Positions 1 to 5,257 of a DNA stretch of 5,290 nt are shown in pieces (position 1 is the first letter of the stretch; each line of letters begins with the position of its first letter). Source of the stretch: an uncultured Helicobacteraceae bacterium (GTDB lineage: Bacteria; Campylobacterota; Campylobacteria; Campylobacterales; UBA6016); the NCBI GenBank assembly GCA_937973585.1, contig CALJKN010000032.1, forward strand, positions 1 to 5,290, read 5' to 3'. The translations under genes were made by a program, and so were the position numbers. Below the pieces are notes generated by a model that saw nothing but the letters and a program-made list of their open reading frames with translations, ran no database searches and was not told the DNA's origin.

Positions 1-26
1 TTCCCTACACGACGCTCTTCCGATCT
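1..26 (+). other. Residual Illumina sequencing adapter (artefact)
   Basis: The first 26 bases match, base for base from memory, the 3' end of the Illumina TruSeq universal/read-1 adapter, ending in the typical GCTCTTCCGATCT. Genomic sequence starts at about base 27, where a transporter reading frame is already open. This is untrimmed library sequence at a contig end, not a biological feature. It explains why the first gene has no start. Confidence 0.97.
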
Positions 27-400
27 TTGCTATAGCCGGATTTATGCTCTCTGCCCTTGCCCTCAGCATTGTATACGGTGCACTCTCAGGTGCTTCGTCT
101 ACTATGTTTTATCTGGTTTGCTTTTTGATAGGGGTCTCATGCGGCTACTGGGCGCTCTTTATCACCGTTGCAGCAGAACAGTTCGGGACAAATATCCGCT
201 CCACGGCGGCCTCCACGGTTCCAAACTTTGTACGGGGGATGGTTGTCCCTATGAGTGCCGGATTTATCGCCCTCAAACCCTCTTTTGGCCTATTGGGTGC
301 GGCTGCGATAGTCGGGGCGCTAGTATTTGCGGCAGGGCTAATCGCCCTTTGGAAACTGGAAGAGACGTTTCACAAAGATTTGGACTATATAGAGGTCTAG
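27..400 (+). CDS. MFS transporter, C-terminal fragment (5' end missing)
   Basis: This is the C-terminal part, about 124 residues, of a major facilitator superfamily permease of the inner membrane. The frame is open from the adapter junction (F/A-I-A-G-F-M...) to TAG at 398-400, so the ATG at 44 is an internal Met and not the start. Four hydrophobic stretches are visible and probably correspond to the last helices of the 12-helix fold: around ALALSIVYGAL, MFYLVCFLIGVSCGYWALF, the VRGMVVPMSAGFIAL stretch and GLLGAAAIVGALVFAAGLIAL. The loop AEQFGTNIRSTA followed by a PNFVRG helix start is a conserved C-half feature in one group of MFS carriers. The polar tail EETFHKDLDYIEV is cytoplasmic. The substrate cannot be read from this fragment. 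The next gene starts one base after the stop, so the two are probably co-transcribed. Confidence 0.85.
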
Positions 401-401
401 G

Positions 402-782
402 GTGGAGTATCTATGGGTTGCGATAGGGGGCGGGCTAGGCTCCGCTTTGAGGTATTTTACGGTTACCTCCACGGCGAAAATACTTGGGACAAACTACACC
501 CACTACGGTACATTGGCGGTAAACTGTATCGGCTCTTTTTTGGCTGTATTTTTTATGATTTTGTACGTCGAAAAGCTCTCACTAGATCCGGCGGTGAGGC
601 TATTTTTTGTTGTCGGTTTTTTAGGCGGTTTTACTACGTTTTCGGCATATAGCTACGAGACGATAGCGATGCTACACTCAAAGCTATATTTTTCGGCAGC
701 TATGAATATACTATCATCAAATCTACTATCACTATTTTTCGGATTTATGGGACTTTTTGCGGCAAAGGCTCTCATAAGATAA
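402..782 (+). CDS. crcB: CrcB/Fluc fluoride ion channel
   Basis: This is a 126-residue, four-helix inner-membrane protein of the CrcB/Fluc family. Members form dual-topology dimers that export toxic F-. Family motifs are seen in order: GGGLGSALRY (9-18), GTLAVNCIGSF (36-46) with the pore Asn N41, and GFLGGFTTFS (72-81) with the TM3 break that binds the central Na+. Helices run at about 4-24, 34-57, 66-92 and 97-122, and the length is normal for the family. The Phe-box positions are F80 and Y83; the second is usually Phe. The start is GTG at 402: AGAGG at 391-395 is a suitably spaced ribosome site, the protein begins at the normal distance from the first motif, and the next in-frame Met (52) would remove helix 1. 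The stop is TAA at 780-782. It lies one base after the MFS gene and is probably translationally coupled. I see no fluoride riboswitch, although any leader would lie upstream of the window. Confidence 0.95.
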   Translation: MEYLWVAIGGGLGSALRYFTVTSTAKILGTNYTHYGTLAVNCIGSFLAVFFMILYVEKLSLDPAVRLFFVVGFLGGFTTFSAYSYETIAMLHSKLYFSAAMNILSSNLLSLFFGFMGLFAAKALIR

Positions 783-785
783 AAC

Positions 786-814
786 TCCATAGCGTCCTAC
801 CGAACCGCTATGGA
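786..814 (-). terminator. Hairpin terminator between convergent crcB and amt-mcp
   Basis: A perfect 9-bp inverted repeat is present: TCCATAGCG (786-794) and CGCTATGGA (806-814), with an 11-base loop. Read on the - strand, the stem is followed by GTTTTAT, a short U-run, 11 bases beyond the stop of the 825-3104 gene. It is therefore best oriented as that gene's intrinsic terminator. On the + strand it begins 3 bases after the crcB stop but is followed by AATAAAC, so in that direction it would be weak or act only as an mRNA 3' stabiliser. Confidence 0.7.
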
Positions 815-824
815 ATAAACATAT

Positions 825-3104
825 TTAGAGCCTAAAAGATTTGGAGATAGATTGAAGGGTTTGGACGTGCAGTCCCAATGTTTTTGCGACGTTTCCGGCG
901 AGGCCTATCGCCTCTTTTGCCGATTCGCTCTCTTTTGCTTTTGCTACGGTTAGCTCGGCCGCATTTGAGATTTTAGATTTGAGGGCATCTGCATTTTCAA
1001 AAATGACTTTAAATATCCTCTCTGTCGATTTAATCTTCTCAATCCCTTGATTTATAGCGCTCAGACCTTCATTTGTCGCCCCTACGGCGTTGTTTGACTG
1101 CTCTTTTAGCGCTTTTACCTTGTTTTGTATATCAGCTGTAGCATCTTGAGTCTTCTCGGCCAGATTTCGTACCTCATCGGCCACAACGGCAAACCCCCTG
1201 CCATGCTCCCCTGCCCTTGCAGCCTCAATGGCGGCGTTTAGGGCAAGCAAGTTCGTCTGGTCGGCAATATCGCTGATTAAAACCGTGATATTTTCGATAT
1301 CGGCTACACTCAGACTCAACACGTCGATATTGCCCTTAAACATATTCATAGTTTGAGACATCCCCTGAATGCTTTTTAGGATCTCGTCTAGCGATTTTCC
1401 ACCCTCAAACGAGTTTTTAGACATAGTCTCCGACGACTCTCTGGCCTCCATCATCAAATATTCGATATTTTTGACCCCGTCCAGCAAAGAGATATTGTTT
1501 TCAGAGAGCCGCACCGATGCACCGTCCAAATCGGTAGAGGAGGATTCTAGTTTTTCCGATATCTCTTTTAGGTTTGAGACAAATCCCCGTAGTTTGAGCA
1601 CCATCGAGGCCATAGCGTGCCCCAGTTTGTCTTTTTCACTTTTTGGCATCGAATCCTTACCGAGATCGCCCGTCGATATACTCTCGGCCACTTTTGTGAT
1701 GTCGTTTAGCTCATCTACGAGCATATTAAAGACTCTGGCTATATCTCCGGCCTCCGTCCCTATCTCAGGCTCTATCTTTACCGCAAAATCTCCGCTTTTT
1801 ACCATATAGCTGATAGCATCATAGGTATCTAGCATTGTCTGTTTAGCACCGTGTTCGGCTTCGTTTAGCCCCCTTGATTCATACTCCGGCGGAACCCTTA
1901 AGACATCTAGTTTTTTCATAATCCAAAACATTATGAGTCCGACTACAAATGCCCATCCAAAAGCGGCAGCGGCTCCGATACACTGTACCCATAGTTGAGC
2001 CAGATTGTCTTTTAGGGGCAAAGCCTCGGCAGGTGCAAAAACAGCAAGGGCAAGAGTCCCGTACAACCCGTTAAAGCCGTGAACCGGAATAGCACCCACC
2101 GGATCGTCGATTTTTAGTTTTATGAGTAGTACTTCCGCAAAGTAAACGATAAATCCGGCACCTATGCCCATAAAAAATGCCCCCATAGGCTCTAGTACCG
2201 CACACCCTGCCGTAACGGCGACTAGACCGGCCAACGCTCCGTTTAGGATGTGTTCGGCTCTAAATTTTCCTGTAAATATTTTTGAGACAAAAAAAGCGGT
2301 AACGGAACCGACAGCTCCGGCAATAGATGTATTAACTACAATCTTTGCGATACTGCCGTCTCCGATAAGGGTGCTTCCGCCGTTAAAACCGAACCAGCCA
2401 AACCAGAGTATAAATGCCCCCAAAACAGCCATCGGCATAGAGGAACCCGGAATCTCGTTTGCGCTTCCGTCCGCATTGAATTTACCTATTCTACCCCCCA
2501 AAATAATGGCTCCGGCCAGACCTACCCATCCGCCTACCGAGTGGACTACGGATGAACCGGCAAAATCGACAAATTTCATACCTGCTAGCCACCCCTCGCT
2601 ACTCCATGCCCAATGACCGTAAATTGGATAGATGATTGCAGATATAACGACGGTAGATATGAGGTAAGCTTCAAACTTCATCCTCTCGGCAACCGCTCCG
2701 GATACGATTGTAGCCGCCGTACCTGCGAAAACCGCCTGAAAAATGAAATAAGCATAGTCGTACGGCTGGGTTTTTCCATCCAGAAAAAATCCGCTCATAC
2801 CGATAAGACCGCTCTCGCTTGTCCCAAACATAAACGCAAAACCGACTATAAAAAAAGTAACCATCGAAAAAATAAGGTCACTAAAGTTTTTAAGTGAGAC
2901 GTTTATCGAGTTTTTGGCTCGTACAAGTCCCGATTCCAGAGCCGAAAATCCGGCCTGCATAAAAAACACCAATGCGGCGGCTGTAATAATCCAGACAAAA
3001 TTTAGATTCTCCTGTGTAGCCATCGCCGGAGCGGCGGCAAACAATTGTGATGAATTTATCATCATTAATACGGCAAAAAATAGCCATATACGGCTTGCTC
3101 TCAT
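825..3104 (-). CDS. Ammonium transporter-chemoreceptor fusion (Amt-HAMP-HAMP-MCP)
   Basis: This is one uninterrupted 759-residue protein. Residues 1 to about 24 are a signal peptide (WLFFAVLMMINSSQLFA), as in N-out Amt proteins. Residues 31 to about 398 are a complete Amt/Mep/Rh core with 11 predicted helices. By motif alignment to E. coli AmtB, the functional residues are present: D180 in DFAGSSVVH, pore His H188 and H342 (VHGFNG), W167, Phe-gate F240 and probably F126, and S244. LRVPPEYESRGLNEAEHG (401-418) matches the Amt C-terminal tail. Two HAMP-like units follow at about 428-466 (GDF...TEAGDIARVFNMLV) and 469-509 (GDL...KDKLGHAMASMV). From 510 to the end is an MCP coiled-coil hairpin with the CheA/CheW-binding tip at 613-652 (QTNLLALNAAIEAARAG, then GRGFAVVADEVR). 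The arms are about 125 residues each. There is no CheR-tethering NWETF-like tail, no kinase or GGDEF domain, and no separate periplasmic sensor. ATG 3104 has AGGAG six bases upstream. The likely role is to sense (and possibly transport) ammonium and control CheA. Domain calls are firm; the function is inferred. Confidence 0.95.
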   Translation of the reverse strand: MRASRIWLFFAVLMMINSSQLFAAAPAMATQENLNFVWIITAAALVFFMQAGFSALESGLVRAKNSINVSLKNFSDLIFSMVTFFIVGFAFMFGTSESGLIGMSGFFLDGKTQPYDYAYFIFQAVFAGTAATIVSGAVAERMKFEAYLISTVVISAIIYPIYGHWAWSSEGWLAGMKFVDFAGSSVVHSVGGWVGLAGAIILGGRIGKFNADGSANEIPGSSMPMAVLGAFILWFGWFGFNGGSTLIGDGSIAKIVVNTSIAGAVGSVTAFFVSKIFTGKFRAEHILNGALAGLVAVTAGCAVLEPMGAFFMGIGAGFIVYFAEVLLIKLKIDDPVGAIPVHGFNGLYGTLALAVFAPAEALPLKDNLAQLWVQCIGAAAAFGWAFVVGLIMFWIMKKLDVLRVPPEYESRGLNEAEHGAKQTMLDTYDAISYMVKSGDFAVKIEPEIGTEAGDIARVFNMLVDELNDITKVAESISTGDLGKDSMPKSEKDKLGHAMASMVLKLRGFVSNLKEISEKLESSSTDLDGASVRLSENNISLLDGVKNIEYLMMEARESSETMSKNSFEGGKSLDEILKSIQGMSQTMNMFKGNIDVLSLSVADIENITVLISDIADQTNLLALNAAIEAARAGEHGRGFAVVADEVRNLAEKTQDATADIQNKVKALKEQSNNAVGATNEGLSAINQGIEKIKSTERIFKVIFENADALKSKISNAAELTVAKAKESESAKEAIGLAGNVAKTLGLHVQTLQSISKSFRL

Positions 3105-3110
3105 GGATAT

Positions 3111-3115
3111 CTCCT
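3111..3115 (-). promoter_or_regulatory. Ribosome binding site of amt-mcp
   Basis: On the - strand, AGGAG precedes ATG 3104 by six bases (ATATCC). This near-ideal Shine-Dalgarno site fixes the start so that the protein includes a full signal peptide. Confidence 0.8.
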
Positions 3116-3164
3116 GCTTATTTTTTTAACAGTGTACTAAAAAAGAATGATTAAAAAAAGCGAG

Positions 3165-3188
3165 AATCGGGGTTTTTGACCCCTGATT
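3165..3188 (-). terminator. Bulged hairpin: possible nif-side terminator or amt-mcp leader structure
   Basis: AATCGGGGT (3165-3173) pairs with ACCCC-T-GATT (3179-3188), giving nine base pairs with one bulged T and a five-base loop. On the - strand it is followed by CTCGC (after one extra base of the flank) and then a run of seven T (3159-3153). The U-run is about five bases further from the stem than in a strong intrinsic terminator. It could end transcription from nifT, about 200 bases upstream, or sit in the 5' leader of amt-mcp. The sequence alone does not decide. Confidence 0.4.
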
Positions 3189-3231
3189 TGCAAAAATATA
3201 AAAACTACCCCGACACAAAAGCCACAAAAGA

Positions 3232-3243
3232 GCAACTAGTTGC
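3232..3243. repeat. 12-bp perfect palindrome at the edge of repeat copy 1
   Basis: GCAACTAGTTGC equals its own reverse complement. Its right half is the first eight bases of repeat copy 1. The matching position before copy 2 reads AACGGCTAGTTGC, so the palindrome is not kept there. It could be a binding site for a dimeric protein, an element boundary or chance. Confidence 0.5.
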
Positions 3244-3300
3244 GAGAGCCGTCTGCTGAAGACCTAATTTGCGGCTCTGCTGAAAATTTGAGCATTCATC
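3236..3300. repeat. Intergenic direct repeat, copy 1 (65 bp)
   Basis: This is the first of two 65-bp units that differ at five bases, with a 75-bp period and a 10-base linker AAAATAACGG. The first 35 and last 17 bases are identical in the two copies, so all differences lie in the segment between. In the + sense that segment can fold as a hairpin (3266-3275 with 3279-3288: nine pairs including one G-U, one mismatch). A competing 7-bp stem is AGAGCCG (3245-3251) with CGGCTCT (3272-3278). On the - strand it contains an 11-codon ATG...TAG frame without a ribosome site, which I do not call a gene. Confidence 0.85.
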
Positions 3301-3310
3301 AAAATAACGG

Positions 3311-3375
3311 CTAGTTGCGAGAGCCGTCTGCTGAAGACCTAATTTTTGGCTTTGCCGGAAATTTGAGCATTCATC
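3311..3375. repeat. Intergenic direct repeat, copy 2 (65 bp)
   Basis: This is the second unit, 60 of 65 bases identical to copy 1, ending 12 bases from the nifT stop. The variable segment forms an uninterrupted 10-bp stem in the + sense (3341-3350 with 3354-3363, two G-U pairs, loop TTT). The alternative 7-bp stem (3320-3326 with 3347-3353) is also kept, through two G-U pairs. There is no U-run after either stem, so it does not look like a terminator. It is probably a member of a dispersed intergenic repeat family, but genome-wide copies cannot be seen from here. Confidence 0.85.
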
Positions 3376-3387
3376 CAATAGTTTCTT

Positions 3388-3606
3388 CTATTCGCCGCCT
3401 ATAGACAATCTCTTTGCCTCTACTTCACAAGGTAGCTTTTTAGGGCCTACAGGTATATGCCATACGTCACCGTTTGAGATTTTAGTCTCTCCGCCCCATT
3501 TTTCGTCGGTATCGAATTCTATTGAGAGTATCGTCTCTTCCATATCTTTTTTTGCGACATAAAATTTTACTTTTCCGTCTTTTTCTCTTAGCATTACTTT
3601 TGCCAT
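3388..3606 (-). CDS. nifT: NifT/FixU family nitrogen-fixation protein
   Basis: This is a complete 72-residue protein that I recognise as NifT/FixU, a small family found only with nif genes. Family features are visible: the KVMLRE start (2-8), YVAKKDMEETILSIEF (16-31), KWGGETKISNGDVW (37-50), and the closing LPCEVEAKRL (58-67). The length matches the family norm of about 65-75. NifT is usually encoded next to nifHDK or nifB. Its biochemical role is unknown; it has been linked to nitrogenase cofactor maturation, but I recall mutants in model diazotrophs as having little phenotype. ATG 3606 is preceded by AAGGAG six bases upstream. The gene starts two bases after the flavoprotein stop, so the two form an operon. 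It is the only nif marker in the window and points to a nif cluster extending beyond base 5290. Confidence 0.9.
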   Translation of the reverse strand: MAKVMLREKDGKVKFYVAKKDMEETILSIEFDTDEKWGGETKISNGDVWHIPVGPKKLPCEVEAKRLSIGGE

Positions 3607-3608
3607 AG

Positions 3609-5255
3609 TTATCTCCTTATAAAATGTTTGATTGCCGCAAATACCCCTCTCTCCTCAAAACGGTGGAAAAGTCTCATTCCGTCCATTTTGACTATAGAGT
3701 GGGCTTTGAACCTGTTGTCGTCTCTTACCCCGAAATCATCCCTAAAATGAGCCCCTCTGCTCTCCTCCCGTTTTAAAGCGGCAAGGACGGTAGCCTCTGC
3801 TATCAGGGCGGCATTTTGGAGCTCCAAAATAAAAGGAACCTCAAAATTCCCTTCCCTTTTTTTCTCCATGGCGCTCATCATCCCCGCAACCCCTTTGAGG
3901 TATCCGGTGTATTCGTATCCACGCATTAACCCCTCTTCGGTTCTAAAAAGTCCCACATTTTTATACATGGCATCGCCCAAACTCTTTCGGACGGCTCTCG
4001 GATTTGCTCCGGCCTCCCCTTTTAGGATGTTCTCTATCCTTTTTTCATCTTTTGCCACGATTGTCAAATCTGCTTTTAGGTATCCGGTCTGTTTTTTTGC
4101 ATACGCCGAGGCCTCTTCTCCGGCAATCCGCCCGAATACCGCTGCCTCCAAAAGGCTGTTTCCACCGAGTCTATTGGCCCCGTGAGTGCCGTTACAGGCA
4201 CACTCTCCGGCGGCGTATAACCCTTTTATCTGTGTTTCGCATTTTTCATTTACCGCTATACCGCCCATAGAGTAGTGAGCTACAGGTTTTATCGGAACAA
4301 GCTCTTTTGTTACGTCTTTCCCCTCTTGCGACATAGCCGCCCTGATGAATGAGGGAACCCTTTTTTCCAAAATCTCAGGTTCTATATGTCTGACATCTAT
4401 GTATACGCCGCCGCCCTGCTCCATCTCTCTGGCTATTGCTCTGGAGAGCACGTCTCTAGTGGCAAGCTCGTTTGTAAATCTCTCGCCTTTTGCATTTACT
4501 ATATATCCCCCCTCGCCTCTTACGGCCTCGCTGACAAGCGATCCGGAGTGCCAAAGCCCAGTCGGGTGAAACTGCATAAACTCCATATCCCGAAGTCCCA
4601 ATCCGGCTCTGAGGGCTACAGAGAGCAAATCACCCACGCTGTCAAGCGGATTTGAGGTGTGTCCAAAATAGACACCGCCATAGCCGCCTCCGGCAAATAC
4701 TACACTTTTTGCCCCGAAAAGCTCTATCTGACAGGTTTTTTTGTTTAGAGCCGACACCCCTGCCGCCCTCTCCTCATCCACAAGCAGACTCATAACACAG
4801 TAATCGCTGACGACTTTGATATTTTTCCCTTTAAGGCTCATAATCATAGCCTGAACGATAGCCCCTCCGGTTTTGTCGGCTACAAAACAGGTTCTTTTTT
4901 TGCCTGCTCCGCCAAAAGCCCTCTGTAGTATCTTGCCGTTTTCGTCTTTATCAAAATTCGCCCCAAGCCCGTCAAGCCAAGAGACCACATCAACGCCGTT
5001 TTTTGTGAGGGTTGCGGCAGACCTCTCCTCAACAAGCCCGTCTCCGCCCTTTATCGTATCGGCTAGATGTGCCCTGTAGTCATCCGGCTCCATATTTGCA
5101 AAAGAGGCGTTGATACCCCCTGCCGCCATAGAGCTATTAGAACGGAGCGGCATATTTTTTGTAAGAAGCAGTACGTTTGCGTAGTTCTCACCCGCCCTGA
5201 TAGCCGCCGCCAAACCTGCTATGCCGCTCCCGACTACTATCACGTCATACAGCAT
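3609..5255 (-). CDS. nif-linked FAD flavoprotein (fumarate reductase / L-aspartate oxidase superfamily)
   Basis: This is a complete 548-residue soluble flavoprotein without signal peptide or membrane segment. The N-terminal FAD Rossmann motif is VVGSGIAGLAAA (7-18), with the second FAD segment SNSSMAAGGINASF (39-52). That segment has Asn/Ser where SdhA/FrdA carry the flavin-linking His, so FAD is probably non-covalent, as in NadB and flavocytochrome c. Catalytic positions of the superfamily are all present: H230 in QFHPTG, RGEGG (246-250), R272 in RDVLSRAI, H327 in AHYSMGG, and R362 in HGANRLGGNSLLE. The C-terminal helical domain (about 418-548) includes SRGAHFRDDF, closer to FrdA/SdhA than to typical NadB. 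It should catalyse hydride transfer on a dicarboxylate (fumarate/succinate) or oxidise L-aspartate; the substrate cannot be decided. No FrdB-like iron-sulfur subunit or membrane anchor is visible. ATG 5255 has only a weak AGG upstream. The two-base gap to nifT argues for a role tied to nitrogen fixation rather than central respiration. Confidence 0.88.
   Translation of the reverse strand: MLYDVIVVGSGIAGLAAAIRAGENYANVLLLTKNMPLRSNSSMAAGGINASFANMEPDDYRAHLADTIKGGDGLVEERSAATLTKNGVDVVSWLDGLGANFDKDENGKILQRAFGGAGKKRTCFVADKTGGAIVQAMIMSLKGKNIKVVSDYCVMSLLVDEERAAGVSALNKKTCQIELFGAKSVVFAGGGYGGVYFGHTSNPLDSVGDLLSVALRAGLGLRDMEFMQFHPTGLWHSGSLVSEAVRGEGGYIVNAKGERFTNELATRDVLSRAIAREMEQGGGVYIDVRHIEPEILEKRVPSFIRAAMSQEGKDVTKELVPIKPVAHYSMGGIAVNEKCETQIKGLYAAGECACNGTHGANRLGGNSLLEAAVFGRIAGEEASAYAKKQTGYLKADLTIVAKDEKRIENILKGEAGANPRAVRKSLGDAMYKNVGLFRTEEGLMRGYEYTGYLKGVAGMMSAMEKKREGNFEVPFILELQNAALIAEATVLAALKREESRGAHFRDDFGVRDDNRFKAHSIVKMDGMRLFHRFEERGVFAAIKHFIRR
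3612..3618 (-). promoter_or_regulatory. nifT ribosome binding site inside the flavoprotein's last codons
   Basis: On the - strand, AAGGAGA overlaps the last two Arg codons (AGG AGA) before the TAA of the flavoprotein gene and lies six bases from the nifT ATG. This arrangement favours translational coupling: ribosomes finishing the flavoprotein unmask and reload at nifT. Confidence 0.75.
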
Positions 5256-5257
5256 TC

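Larger units (their letters stand above)
3105..3387. other. Intergenic region between nifT and amt-mcp
   Basis: These 283 bases contain no credible gene. From left to right on the + strand there is the amt-mcp ribosome site, an A/T-rich stretch with poly-A/poly-T runs, a bulged hairpin (3165-3188), a 12-bp palindrome (3232-3243) and two 65-bp direct repeats (3236-3300, 3311-3375). No GG-N10-GC sigma-54 element was found by eye on the - strand. A poor -10-like TACACT (3136-3131, - strand) lacks a -35 match and is not called. Whether amt-mcp has its own promoter or is read through from the nif side is unresolved. Confidence 0.7.

Noticed and set aside
383..401. Fluoride riboswitch ahead of crcB
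   Set aside because: Only one base separates crcB from the MFS stop, leaving no leader; any riboswitch would be upstream of the missing MFS 5' end.
1369..2616. Long open frames on the + strand (1369-1809 and 2164-2616)
   Set aside because: They lie antisense to the Amt-MCP gene, whose protein is clearly conserved; their translations are low-complexity Ser/Pro/Ala-rich shadows.
825..3104. Two separate genes (amt and mcp) joined by an assembly error
   Set aside because: The linker carries coherent Amt-tail and HAMP-like motifs in one frame, with no internal ribosome site, repeat or composition break; still worth confirming with reads.
3264..3374. Short - strand ATG...TAG frames (11 codons each) in the two repeats
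   Set aside because: They share start and stop but have no ribosome site, and the differences change most of the affected codons; a shared repeat origin explains them.
3236..3375. CRISPR array
   Set aside because: There are only two units, 65 bp each, with a 10-base linker, which is wrong for both repeat and spacer lengths, and no cas genes are nearby.
3105..3387. Sigma-54 (-24/-12) promoter expected for a nitrogen-regulated amt gene
   Set aside because: I looked for the GG-N10-GC core on the - strand at every GC in the interval and found none; a promoter may lie elsewhere or use another sigma factor.
3609..5255. Naming the flavoprotein nadB or frdA outright
   Set aside because: It shares catalytic residues with both; the FAD segment resembles NadB/flavocytochrome c while the C-terminal motif resembles FrdA/SdhA, so a specific symbol is not supported.
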